Positions 47,102-59,776 of a stretch of 64,000 bases of DNA are shown here, in pieces; the first letter of the stretch is position 1, and every line of letters starts with the position of its first letter. The translations under genes and the position numbers were made by a program. The notes below the pieces were generated by a model. The model had not been told where the DNA came from. It worked only from the letters and a program-made list of their open reading frames with translations, and did no database searches. The DNA is from Roridomyces roridus (lineage: Eukaryota; Basidiomycota; Agaricomycetes; Agaricales; Mycenaceae), in assembly GCA_029378245.1 (NCBI GenBank), contig JARKIF010000136.1, positions 23,366-87,365 on the forward strand, written 5' to 3'.

Positions 47102-49282
47102 ATGGACTTTGACGGTGACGCGTCAAAGACGGGGGCAACCCATCTCCAGCGCAACAAGACAGAACGGTGGCGTTTGCAAGGCCTCCAAAAGGTCGAAAGC
47201 AAAACTACCGACAATGTCGCGTTCAAGGCTGCTACTCCCAAAAGCATGTTCGAGAAATGGAACATTTGGATGATAAATGAGGGCCGCATCGGTCTCTTCT
47301 TCATCGTGTTTTTGGGACTTCACCTTGTGGCGTTCATCCTCGCGTGGCTTCATTATAGTCTCAAGGACAATTTGAATAATGCGAGAGCAACGTTTGGGAT
47401 CACTTTCGGTATGGGTCTTCCTTTTACAGTCCACTTCTCAAGTTGACGACGATTTACTTCAGTCATTGCTCGCTCGGCGGCTCTGGTTCTGCACGTGGAC
47501 GTCATCTTCATCCTTCTCCCCATCTGCCGCAACTTCATCTCGGTCATTCGTCGCACTCCCATCGGGACTGTCATTCCTTTCGACGAAAACATCACCTTTC
47601 ACAAGTCCGTTGGTTGGGCTATCGTGATCGGTAGTCTTGTCCACACCCTCGCCCACGTCGTGAACCTATATCACTTGACGATGGCGGATACCAGTGCCAC
47701 CACCGTGGGCAAGAAGGTCGCCTTCTTCGTCTACGCCAACTTCATCATCGGGCCCCTCTGGACCGGGTGGTTGATGTGGGTAGCGCTCGGTATCATGGTC
47801 TACTACGCCATAGAGAAGCGTAGGCGTACGCCGAACGGAGGATTCGAGAAGTTCTGGTACACCCACCACCTCTTCATCCCGTTCTTCCTCTTGTGGCAGT
47901 TCCACGGCATGTTCTGCATGATCAAGGCCGATCGTCAGCCCTTCTGCTCTTACAACACTATCGGCGTCTTTTGGGTGAGTTTGCTGTGTCCCCTTCTCCA
48001 CTTTGTCACTAATTTGAGACACAGCGGTACTGGATTGTCGGCGGCCTTATCTTTGTCTACGAGCGTATTCTCCGCGAAGTTCGTTCGCGCCACGTCACGT
48101 ACATCTCCAAGGTCATCCAGCACCCGTCAAAGACCATGGAGCTCCAGATCAAGAAAGAGAAGACAACAACCAGGGCTGGAGAGTACATCTTCATCAACTG
48201 CCCCGAAATCTCCTATTTCCAGTGGCATCCCTTCACACTTACCAGGTCCGCCACTCGCCACTCTACATTACTCTTCGCTCACTCAATTCGCGCAGCGCTC
48301 CTGAAGAAGACTACATTTCGGTCCATATCCGTGTTGAAGGCGATTTCACTACCGCGCTCGCCAAGGCGGTCGGCTGCGACTTTGAGGGCAAATCATCGGA
48401 TAAGGCGGGCGAGAGCACTGTTGTGCAGCCGCCTGTCAGCCGTGCTCTTCCTCGGGTCATGGTCGACGGACCGTTTGGCACCTGCTCGGAGGAGTTCTTG
48501 GATTTCGAGACTGTTCTTCTCGTTGGTGCGGGTATCGGTGTTACCCCCTTCGCTTCGTATGTTCCTGGATTCTGGTGGAAATTATCCTCTTACATCTCGA
48601 CTAGGATTTTGAAGCACATCTGGTACCGCATGAACAACTTTAGCTCGGCCAAACCCACTCGGCTCTCCAAGGTCGGTCGTTGGTTCTTTGCATTGTCATG
48701 TCATTTTGAACAACCGACAGGTATACTTTACCTGGGTCATCCGCGACTTTGGCACAGCCGAATGGTTCCACTCGCTCCTCCACGCCATCGAAACGCAAGA
48801 CACGCAAAACAGGATTGAGATCAACATCTACCTCACCGCGCGCATCAAGGAGGACGACATGAACAATATCATCGTGCGTCTCGTCCTTGCATAGCATGCG
48901 AACCTCCGTAATGACAATCCTTTCATATAGGTTCAAGATGTCGGTGCAGAAAAGGACGCCATCACCTCTCTACGCGCCCCGACGCACTTTGGTCGCCCGA
49001 ATTGGGACAAGATATTCACCTCCATCACTGCGAAGCATCCCGAGTCGGATGTCGGTGTGGTACGTCCACCATCTCCAACTCACGCCAGCCCTGTGTTAAT
49101 TTGAATTTCCTGTTAGTTCTTCTGCGGTCCGGCAGCCATCGCCAAGGCGTTGCACGAAAAGTCCAACCAGTACAGCTCGCCCAACAACGAAGGCACTCGG
49201 TTCTTCTTTGGCAAGGGTATGTCTTGGCTTGTTCGTCGCTGCTCATAAACTAAGGCGTCTCGCACCCTCAGAAAACTTCTAA
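47102..49282 (+). CDS. noxA: NADPH oxidase A (superoxide-generating)
   Basis: Nine exons: 47102-47408, 47463-47974, 48025-48245, 48296-48556, 48605-48671, 48721-48873, 48931-49059, 49117-49216, 49272-49282; 586 residues, all phases agree. Six-helix ferric reductase core with heme-ligand His pairs (HKSVGWAIVIGSLVHTLAH; HHLFIPFFLLWQFHG), FAD-binding HPFTLTS, NADPH-binding VMVDGPFG, VGAGIGVTPFAS and FFCGPAA, and the diagnostic C-terminus FFFGKENF. NoxA transfers electrons from NADPH across the membrane to oxygen and is required for hyphal and fruit-body differentiation in fungi; it needs NoxR and Rac. No EF-hands, so it is NoxA rather than NoxC. The last exon is only 11 nt. Confidence 0.96.
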
Positions 49283-49458
49283 ATGTGTATATTATTAGTA
49301 GGGTTAGGGTTATACATTGTCTCGTGCTGGTCATAGGTGTATCATTTACCGCAGATCCGCGATTTATTAGACGCAGCATATCCCATGGAATGTACATATT
49401 TAAGCCTTCTCCGTGCTAAGAAGATTGTACACATCTATCAGAATCGTCTACAGCCACC

Positions 49459-51932
49459 TCACGAAGGGAACGTCCCAAGGGTGAACAACGTCTGCTTCCC
49501 CTTCCCTTTGCCCTTCTTCTTCCCTCCACCAGCAGCCGCAGCCGCATCAACTCCAACCTCCTCAGTAGGAGTCGCAGCACCAGCACCAGCACCAGCACCC
49601 CATGCTCCAGGCCCAAGCGTCGGCGTCCCTAATATATTCTTCAACGACTGATTCCCACTAACAAGAGCCTTGGGACGCGCCGCAGCCGACGGAGCCAGTT
49701 CGGGGAATAACGAATTCGACAGCTTCGGTGCGTTACGTGAAGCAGGCGCACTGGGTATGTTCATCGAAAACGGGGGTGACAGTAGGCGTTGGAGCAGCGT
49801 TGAGATTTGGCGGGACGAAGGACGAGGAAGGGGCAAAAGTAGGTTGGGCAGGGCGAGTCGCAGTGCTGCCTGACCACGGCGTGTTGCGCTGTCCGGGGCG
49901 AGTGCCGCTGGTGGAGGCGCCAGCGTTGGTGTTGGATAGGGCGGGGAAACGTTGAGTTGTAGAGGAAGAGGAGGAAGAGGCTGCCTGGGCAACGCGATCC
50001 CAAACTTGCCTCCCGCGCCCAGCTGTCGCATGCTTGGCGTTTAGAACGCGACCACTGGCGATTCCGGCAAAGCCAGAGCCGACAGAGGTAGGCACAAGTT
50101 CCGGGAACTGGCGTCTTTGCTAAAGAGCCACAGTCAGTATTAATCGCAGATTAAGCGAGAAAAAAACACATACCGCCACCTCGAATGCACGCCAAGCAGC
50201 TAGAACCGCCTCTCGCTGCTCTCTATCACTCTCACCGTCCCCATCCAACAAATCCACAAACCCATTAACAACACTCGACGCCGCCTCCATCTTGTCGCCT
50301 ACAATGCTGAACAACGTCGAAATAAGTGCCGCAGCGGTACTCTCGTTCGCCCGGAAAGAACGGATCGCGGCACGGGCGGCGGGGACAGCCGTCACGGGGT
50401 TCGTGGCAAGGGCAGATAATCGAGCAAGAAAGGCATTGTGTCGTCTGTAAACAAGATGAGATTGCATCAGCCAGAAAAGAATCACATACTCGGCGACAGC
50501 AGGGTCGACATCCGCGCGTGGGGCAGCAGGCACGGGAGAAATTGACGGAGGCGGAGGAGGCGTGTTCCCTTCGACAGTCAAGGCAGCGCCAAAGCCTTCG
50601 CGTCTTCGCGTTCCAACTCCCGGCGGGCGGGGTTGCGGTTGCGCCTGCACAGGCGCTGGAGGCGGCTCTCTTTCAACCTCTCTGTCCCTGTCCCTGTCGC
50701 GTTCCCTCCCTCGTCCGCGACCTCGTCCTTGTCCAGAACCAGAGTTGTTGGTATGGCGAACTTCATCCCATGCAGCTTCGACGCGCCTCACATCCCTCCT
50801 CGCGCCTTTACCCATCTCCTCGCCGTGATCTTCGACCAGATGCGCCTGGAGGTCAAGTGCACTGCCATAAACGACGAATTTGCGTGCCAGACAGGAACCG
50901 TGTGGGCATGGGTGGTGCGCATTGTTAAAGTGCACCTCGAGGGCAGCATAATTCAGGAAGCTTCCATACACATTAGTAGCTGTTTTCGAACAAGTAAAAG
51001 AAAGGACATACTATTGGTCGCGGACATCGTCCCGTTTACAAACAAAGCACTCCTCGTGCGTCTCGCGCATGTGCGTAAAGAGCTCGTCTCCACTAAAGAA
51101 GCACTCGTGGCAGAACTCGCACAAGGGGTGGACCCCGCCTTCGATCTGGTCCTTGTTGTCTTTGCCTTTCCCAGCCGATTTATTGGACCGATTGTGGGAG
51201 AGCATAGAGGGAAGATGCAGAGGCAGGATGTTGGGCGGGTAGAGCGCGTGCTCATGTGCAAAGACCTTTTTGCTCCGAATACAAAGATCGCTGGGAATGG
51301 CATTAACGAACGCAGGTGAATAGTGGAAGGGAAACGCACCACATGAGTCGGCCGTGAGTAGCGCGCACATGGAGCTTGATGTCGCTCCAGCTATTCCCGA
51401 TAAAGTCGCACTCGGAGTCGGGACAATTGAAACGCAGCAGTAGAAGAGTCTCCTCCATCATCTCCTGGCTCTCAAAGTAAATGCTCAGTTTCGCATCTTT
51501 CCAGGTCATCTGGTCGGTCTCGAAGCTGGAAAACAGGGCGTCTGGCGATGCAGTAAAAACCATATTGGGTTGTGGTTCCTATAACAATTCAATTCACGCG
51601 CCCCAAGAAAAGGGTAAACGGACCTTGCAGAATGTGCAGTCGTTTTTCTTGTAAAGCGCGCGCAAACGGAGGGAACAGACATGGCATGTCCGGTGGTTAC
51701 ACTCGGCCACGGCGTAGTACTTGACGGGTTCTGCACAGATCCAGCAGACCGCAGTGTCTTCGGCCTGAGTCTCTTCTTCAGCCGTTGCAGTCGTGGAAGG
51801 CGTTTCTTCAATCTTTTCATCTGCCTTGGTGCTGGAACGCGCCGGGCGGTTTTGGCCACTGCGACCGCGGTTGTTTCGCTTGCCAGTGCCACGCTGGGCA
51901 CGAGGCTGAGTCTGAGTTGCAACGGTGGACAT
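49459..51932 (-). CDS. hel2: Hel2/ZNF598 RING E3 ubiquitin ligase (one frame break)
   Basis: Exons 51932-51624, 51578-51340, 51290-51012, 50960-50490, 50444-50174, 50119-49459; about 742 residues. RING finger CWICAEPVKYYAVAEC...CHVCSLRL...CTFC (residues about 62-103), then C2H2-type fingers (CPDSECDFIG; CEFCHECFFSGDELFTHM; CFVC; ALEVHFNNAHH), a Pro/Arg-rich linker and the typical C-terminal GKGKQTLFTLGTFPS. Hel2 binds collided ribosomes and ubiquitinates 40S proteins to start ribosome-associated quality control. In the last exon the frame must shift by one base at a C5/G5 run (49772-49776) to reach the conserved tail; read literally, the protein stops at 49733. Confidence 0.9.
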
Positions 51933-52121
51933 GGTTTGAGGGGAGAGGTCAATGAGGTGTTGTTCAAAGAGATGAGATCGGGTTACTAATTCGGCTTTGT
52001 TTGTATGGGTCCCGAGGCTGACTCGGATTTGCGGCAGCGTAGGCTTGCGCGGAATCTCTCCACGGGCGAAATCTTCACAATAGCTTGAACGCGATTCAAT
52101 TTCCCAAACAACGACGCGACC

Positions 52122-53185
52122 TCACTCTTGGAATCCCTGGACTGCATCACCCTCCCACAGCGGCCTCCCATGAACCTTCAGCTCCAGCACTTCAGGCCGC
52201 TTATAATGCCCAGCCGCGTCGATCCAAACCTTCACCTCAGCCAGCTCCCTCAATTCAATCTCGGCTTCCAGCATGCACTCCGTCTCGCTCGTATGCGGCC
52301 CTGCCAACACTTCGCAGAATGGATGCACAACAGCCGACCACCCTCCGCCCTTCTTGAGCAGAGATTGGCTGCCCAAATTCTCGTCCATCCAAGCTAAACA
52401 CCCCTCATCGACGTAGCTCGACGCGCATACGACAAACGTCTGGCACATCAAAGCGTGGCTTTTCATCAGCGCCTCGATCTGTATGTCCGCCACCGCTTCA
52501 AACCCCGCCAGCACGCTCAACGCGGGCCAAGCCGCGGCATGGATGTGCTCATTCTGCTCGACGAGGGCCTGTCGTGCGAGGTGCATGGTGTTTTCCCAAC
52601 AACACAGACCTGAACGACATTCACACCAACATTTTGCCTCCACAAGCACTCGACACTCACCTCCCAAGTTATACCCATCCCCAGTCTTGTACGTCTTGAG
52701 CGTAGCCCCGCTCCCACAAGCCCAAACAGCCCTCTCGACATACGTGGGCTGCAACTTGCGATGCACACCCAACAACTCGCCGTTCCCGTCCACATTGATC
52801 TGACTATTAAACAGCGTGAATCCTCCTGCCATGCGTTCCGAGACGCCCAAGCTGATAGCCACGCCAGTCTCCCGACAGGCTGATTGGATGGCCGAGATTT
52901 CTTTGCCTTGGGTTACAACGGATTGCTAGAATCACAAGAGGTTAGATGCCGCAGAACTTGAAGATCGGAAACTCACTCACCTCGGCATACAGCGCAATCG
53001 CACCGACTTGCTTGAGCGGGGGATAACACTCGATAAAGTACGGATATCCAGGAATAAACGTCTCGGGAAACACCAGCAATCGTATACCCCGCTCGCCCGC
53101 GTTGCCTGATCAAGTCAATCACTTTCTGGGTGGTGGCCTCCTTGTCCATGTACACCGGTGCTGCGTGCACCGCGGCTACCCTCAT
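52122..53185 (-). CDS. Nitrilase-family carbon-nitrogen hydrolase (one frame break)
   Basis: Exons 53185-52981, 52925-52661, 52609-52122; about 318 residues, normal for nitrilases. The catalytic triad is visible: Glu in FPETFIPGYPYF, Lys in HRKLQPTYVE, Cys in GGLCCWEN. The GLCCWEN and HRKL contexts favour a true nitrilase (nitrile to acid plus ammonia) or cyanide hydratase-like enzyme over amidase branches. A one-base insertion at about 53098-53105 separates the first 30 codons from the AGERGIRLLVFPET segment. It lies 83 bp downstream of NUP188 on the same strand. Confidence 0.87.
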
Positions 53186-53268
53186 GGTGGGAATGGTACG
53201 AGGTGGCTTTTGGCAGTTACGTGTACTAGAACATACATAGAAATACAATCTACTAAAGATACTTTTCG

Positions 53269-56200
53269 TCACTTGCCAGTGGAAACAATCCGCTCCTGCA
53301 AGAAATTCGTCAAGACCTGCGTCAAGTCCACCCAAGGCGATCCCAACACCGCATCACTCTTGGCGATAATCGGCTTGGACTTGGTCAACAGCGACTGCAA
53401 ATCAGCAGCCATTTCCCCCGTCACTCCCCTCCTCAACCGATCCGCAAGCGACAACGACTGTCTCGGTGCCCTCCTCTCCTCCCTCCCATGCCCATTGCCC
53501 ATGACATCCGCCTGCTGCTGCTGCTCCTCAGTATCCATCTCACTACTCGGATTCACGTCAAAGTCAGGCTTGGATAACCACATCGCCAGCTGCGTCGACG
53601 CGTAAATCAACAGCGCCTCCAGATTCCTCCGCACAGTCGTCACGCCTTGCCGCACATCCAGCGCATACGTGCCTGGTAAAGACCCAACGTCCGAAAGACT
53701 CTGCCCAGCCGGCCGATTCACTAGATCTCGCAATACATCCAGGGTGCAATGCCCAATTCGAGCAGAGTGCCCATGGACGCTGGTTCGCCCAGGACGACTT
53801 TGGAGTGCTTTAACAACAATAAGCGGTTAATTCACAAAGCTTTTGAGTGATTACTCACAGGCACAATCAAAGCTTCATGAACCGGCCAGTCAATCTTGTC
53901 GCTCGCGAGGACCGTGTAGGCTCCACTGATAGTGACCAAAGTCGAGAGGATATTGCTCGAAAGCCGGAAGAGTCGGTGCACCAAATGAGCAACCAAAGGT
54001 CGTTTCAGTGGCTCCGCTGACGGAGGATCCTTGTCAAGAAGCGCCCTCTCCTCACTCGTAATTGGCTCCAACAAACTCGCCAGGTGATTCGGATGTGTAA
54101 TAGCGTAGTTGAGTTGTTGTAGCAGATGCAGCGCATGCGGAGAAAACACGTGCAAAACATTCTCGACCGCAGGGCTGATATTCGGCCCCAACGGTGCACT
54201 CTCGGCAATCGAGTAAAACAAGTTCACAACCTGCTCAATCTCTCCAGCAGAGGCAGCGTAATAGCGTCCCCAATCGTCCAAGAGAGAGCTTTGGCGATTT
54301 GATCGCCGTACAACTGGATGAGACCGCTGGCTTCCGCGTCAAAGTAATGGTTATGCCGACCCAAAGCCGAAACGACGCCAGAGATGATTCCAAGCATCGA
54401 ACAGTAGGTGGTGTGGGCTGGACTACGATGCCCCGGCATTTCTGCAAGTACAACGTCAACCATGCCGGAGCTGATGGCAGCGCTGAGGCAGTTGTTGCCA
54501 TAGGCGGCAAGAACGCCCTCGCTGGCGAACCTCTCAGCAGCGGAAGGGATGCCCGCGAGCGTCATGTGGAAGAGAAGGAGATGAGGAGCGTTATAGCGGT
54601 CGTTTCCGGGAAAGCAGGAGGGGAAGATCGGACAAGCAAACTAGATCAATGTGGACATACAGGTCAAGGCTAATCCGGATTACATCCGTTTCTTGACACC
54701 GCGTCAACCACAGCGTCGAAGACGGATTGAGATCCGGGCGAGTGCACTGCTCGAAAACAGACACTAAAAACTCGAGATCTCGATCGAGCTCGATATCCAA
54801 TCGACTGCGTGCAGAGACCATAACCACACGAAGTGCGTCAATGACCAACACCAGCGTCGCGTCAATCATGGAAGCGATCCGGAGGCGTTGATCGGCATTC
54901 AGTGTTTTAGGACGACGAGCCAGGAGTCCGCAGTTTTTTCGCGCAGAAATAGAGGATGAGGAGGAGGGTGCGATGGAAGGGAACCGAGAGGCCGCCCAGG
55001 AAGGATTTTGAAGGCGGCTGAGCCTCGTTCAGGATGATGTTGCGCACATTCTCGACAAGCTCCACAAAAGATCCAATCTCCTCCTTCTTCTCGGCCGTCG
55101 CAAACCAAACAACCTCGAGCAGAGACAAGAGAAGCGAAAGTCTTGCTCCGTGGATGGTCGCCATCATATCTCCAGAACGCCTCTCTGCAGCGATATCATA
55201 CGACATGGAAGCTGCACTCGCGATGAGGATGGGCCCAACAGTGGCATCCCCACGGAGGTACGGAACAGCCTTGCGCAATAGTAGTTGCCACGAATCCGCC
55301 AGGTTCGTTTGTGAGTGCGTTAGAGACAAATTCATATTGATCAGATGAAGTTGGGCGATCAGAGAATCGTGATGGTCCACCGAGGTCTCGTACGCCCGCA
55401 GACGCCTCCGGAAAAGAGACGCGGAAAAGGCAAAATCATCTCCAAATTCGCGTTCCTCGATCGGCCGCGAAGACCGCACCTGCTCGATATTCAACGCGGG
55501 GAAATCCGTTTCGAGTTGTTGCGAGAGTTGATCGTACAGCTCCGGATCATACGAGCTCGGTGATGCCTCGGAGAGCAGCTCGCCGAGAGTATCCGCCGAT
55601 TTGAATTTGGGTTCCATTTTCGAAAAGCTGAGAGGCTTGGTCTTGGACGCCTCTTTGCTAGAAGCAAAATGGATGCCAATATCGTGCGCGATGATCTTCA
55701 AAGCATAAGACTTGACCAATGTGCGGTACGCATGCATCGAAATGATCTCGTGATGTGTTGATCGCCGAACATCATCAACAACCGCAAATGATCCCGTCTC
55801 GTACTCTGGAAGCGGCCCCAACTCAGAGCATGCGAGCATGGTTATACGGTCCCAGAACTCGGAGCTTTCACGAAGAGCATCAAGGACGCCCCGATGTTCA
55901 AGCCCATGCTGCCAAACCACCTCCAAAAAGCGCAATACAGAGGAAAGAAGCTGCGGATTGAGCTCCCACATCTCATTCCATCCAGCGAGCACCTCCGTGG
56001 CGACATCAAGCGCGCTGTCACGCTTCTCCTCGGACGCAGGCTTGTCTGATATCGCCTTGCCCTTGCCCTTGTGGGTGCGGAACTGCCAACGACAAACAGA
56101 CTTCCCAGCGCAGGCTCCTCATTCACCGCCAATGAAATAAAATTCCACACCAAAGTGCGCAACGCCATCTCGTCGTACGGATGCTGTATAATCCGCACCA

Positions 56201-59200
56201 ACGACGCAACGGTAGCTTCAGGATTATTGAGATGGGCAATGATGGTCGGCGGAGAGGGAGATGCCATGGAAAACGACGTGCACAAAGCGCACAGCACTCT
56301 CGTCGCTTCAAGCGGTACCACGCTCCCGATGCTTCGATTCTTCACATACAGCGCAAGAACGTCAATAGGGTCGATCTTGGCTGCATACGAGTCACGCGAG
56401 ACGATGCTGTTGGTGATACGGGCGCAGAAGGATTGCTCCAACAAACAAGGCTGATTCGAGCTACGCGAGTTGATTTTGAGGTTGAGGACGATCCGGGCCA
56501 GACGAAGATGCGAGGCCAAGGAGAAGATCAATCTCCTTACGTCACTGAGATGCCTGGAATCGTACAGCAACTCGAGAACCGAGAGGCCGTTGGTAAGGGA
56601 AGAAACCAGAGGGTTGATGGTGGAAGTCGTCGCTCTAAAGAGCCACAGATCCACGATGCCCTGCAACAATTGGCCAAAAGGGAACGTCTTCTGGTATAAA
56701 TTGAGTACAAAAAGTGAAATATTCAAAGAATAACGCACCGAAATTTCCTCATTGAAACGAGAGGAGCGTGTTTCAAAATGTCATTGTACAAGCTAGTCAC
56801 TTGTTGCGCAATATCAAAGCACTCGCCCTTCTGGAGGTACCTCCAACTGAGATGCTCGACCCAGATCTCGGTATGGACGAATCGGATGGCACGAATGAGA
56901 ACCTCTTCCTTCAACTGCTGGAGCCGCGGGTTGTCGGGCCGGATAGACGAAAATGCCTCGAGTGCCAGTTGGCGGACAAGATGGAGTAACGCAAGCGTCA
57001 TCGTATACCTCCCGCCAATACGTTCAGACGCCAGTCCCACCGAGGCAAAGCCCACACTACGATCCGCAGTAAAGAGCACCGATGTGGACCGAATGTACAG
57101 CCAGACACGATGTGCGTATCGTGGTAGCGCCAGAATGGCGGAGAGGACGCTCATAGCGGAAGTAATCAGCGCCGGTTGCTGGTGGTGAGGTGAAGACAAA
57201 GCCTCTTCCAGAATCATCGTCGTAAGCTGGACCAAATCCGGTGGCTGCGCCTCCGTCATGGTATGCGAAACAACAGGTTCCCCCGCTTCCAACGCCTGCA
57301 TCAGCTGTTCCGCTTGCGCCGGATTATCTTGAATCAAACTCCGCACAAGGTCCAAAGCAGCAGTAATAGACGCCTCCTCGACGCCTCCACCATCCATCTC
57401 CACCCCAACATCCTCGAGCCGCAGAGTGACGAGTTGCTGCTGCTGCCCAGCCCCACGCCTTGCAAACGAGACGTCCTGGTACGCCCCGCCAGACTGAATC
57501 CGTCGCCGATTGACATAATCGGTGAGAACTTCCAATATGATTTTCCACCCCGAGTGTGCATGCTGCCAACACACAATCAGCAACTCGGCGCCGTCGCTGC
57601 TCAACAGACGGCCAGGAGAGCCTATAGGGAGCGTAGAGCCTCCAGGAAGCCGTATCTGGCGCTGATTCGCATAACTGAGTCCGATAGACGTATGCGGATG
57701 GCCATATCGTTCAGGCTGTCGCTCGTACAATGCGTGGGGACCGGTGGCAGACGCCAGAGGTACAATTTGCGAATACGAAGAGAGTGTTTCGAGGTAGTAA
57801 AACACATGGCGCGCGCACGAGTCTAGTGCCGCCGCTTGAGACGCCGGTCGTGTTTGTCTGCCCGCGTGAGTCGAGCACAGGGGGTCAGTGTCGAGGAATC
57901 CAGCGCCGGTCATGGCACGAAGGAGTTGGATGAGGGGTTTGAAATGGATGGGGAAGCGTGCGCGGGCGACATCGAATATGGCCCGTCGCGCGGATGAGAC
58001 ATGCCAGTCGGATTCCCAATATTGAGCACATATCTGAGCCACGGACTAGATCGCCCGTAAGGATCTGATTGTTAAGAAACAATGGAAAGACGCACCTTGC
58101 TCTCGCTGCGGCCAAACAGGTTTATCCAGACTTGAATGAGAATGTCAAACTGAGGTATTGATTCGACCGGGGTGAGTTCCACTATGGCTATAAGGAGCCC
58201 TGGAAGCGGTGTCAGCTAACATGACGCAAAAAGCGAAGAAAAATACCTTTGAAAACAGACCGATATGCAGTAGCATTCGGATCCGTAACCACAGAAGCGC
58301 GTTTCCACGCAACAGACGCGACGAACAGCGGCGAATTCGTCAAGTAACTAAGCATGAAATCCATCAACCCGACGCTTGGCTGCAAGCACGTCCGCGTCAT
58401 GATAACATGCGCAGGCTCTCGGTCTTTCGAGTACGCCCGACTCAGGTGGGGTAATATCGACTCGAAAAACGGTCGATAGGTGGCGGGTATTTCGTCCAGC
58501 TCCGCCACCGCCGCCGCCAATCGAGAGAGCACAAAAGCCCAGGCAATGTAAACGCACGCGTACTGCCCGTTGTCGTTGGTCGTGACCATCTCGTGTAAGC
58601 GCTGTAACGAGCTGGGGGACGCCGTATAAAAGTTCTTGTCCTGCGGGTCGGCGGATATCTCGATGAGGTTGGTCGGATCGGCCAGAGTTTCAAGTTCGAG
58701 GACCTCGAGCATGATGAGGCCCCACAACGCGGCGATGTCCTGGGTTATTTGCAGCGCTTCTTCGTCCATAAGGAGAGCCGCGTTGAGCTGCGACGCCCCG
58801 ACGGCCGTATCATACGCCGTTGTGAATATCTTGACAACAATGGGGCCATCGCACTTGACATAGTCCCACATGGCGGCAAAAAGAACCTCGAGGAGGACGA
58901 CCTGCTCTGCGCTATTCTGCCTCGCATCTCTTGCCGCCTCGCGAGGATTCCTATGCATCGTTTCCGGCACTCTGTAGCGCGTCTTGCGCACGAGCTCATC
59001 CACCACCTCCTCGGCAAATTTCTGCCCGTCCGGAATGAGTTTCGGCACAAAGCTCGACGCAAACTCGTACAACGGGTCCGCAGGATCTCCATTCGCACGA
59101 AACAGCGGCAAGAGCACACGAAGCACCGACAACCGTTCCGAAAAATAAAACGGCGTGATAGCGGCCAACAACTCGTCCACCAACGAGCTGCTGTCGTCCT

Positions 59201-59624
59201 CGCCGCTCTTCCCGTCGCCAACCGAAGCCGGCAGTCCTTTGTTGTATAGAAACGAGCGAAGGAGGATGAGGGCTTGGACTTGGTCGATCTGGAACTTGTT
59301 GCTGACGGCCAAGACGTACTCTTTGTCCGCATCCTCGACTCGCAGCGTCACCCCGTCATTCAACACCGCCGCTCCACCGTCAATCTTCTTTTTCGACGCG
59401 TCTGAAGGCTTGCCAAAGGGTTCTGCGATGTTGCGCAGCTGCTCGAGGCGCGGAGTGACGTGTTCTATAATCTGGTCGATGGTCGTGCCGTCTTGTTGGC
59501 CAGACAGGATGGCATGGAGTTGGGAGTACGATCTGGTTTTGCTGGTGAGAAGAAAGTAACGGAGAGAAAGGATGGTGTCTTACACATCGACGAGGTTGGA
59601 GCGCGTCGACGATTCGCCGGACAT
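53269..59624 (-). CDS. nup188: Nup188-like nuclear pore inner-ring nucleoporin (several frame breaks)
   Basis: Exons: 59624-59584, 59541-58247, 58199-58096, 58045-56739, 56690-54684, 54640-53859, 53807-53269; roughly 1950 residues, helical throughout. The N-terminus (RSYSQLHAILSG, PFGKPSDASKKK, DADKEYVLAVSNKFQIDQ) has the Nup188 pattern of fungi. Nup188 is a scaffold of the pore inner ring. One-base shifts are needed near 56739, at 56086-56087 (G run), at an A6 run (54934-54939), near 54245-54255 and at 53752-53754 (G run). So many isolated breaks in a gene whose coding character is preserved on both sides of each looks more like consensus indels than decay. Nup192/205 is the alternative family. 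Confidence 0.8.
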
Positions 59625-59776
59625 GAAAGGTGGTTGAGGTCGAAGGCCGTGATCACAAAAAAGGAAATTGTGGCAATTGTTTGCAGGCAACTATGTACAT
59701 CGTATAGAAAATTCAAAGTCCATGCATACATCGTAGTCCAGTCGTAATCATAAATAAGATATAGGCATACAGCTCA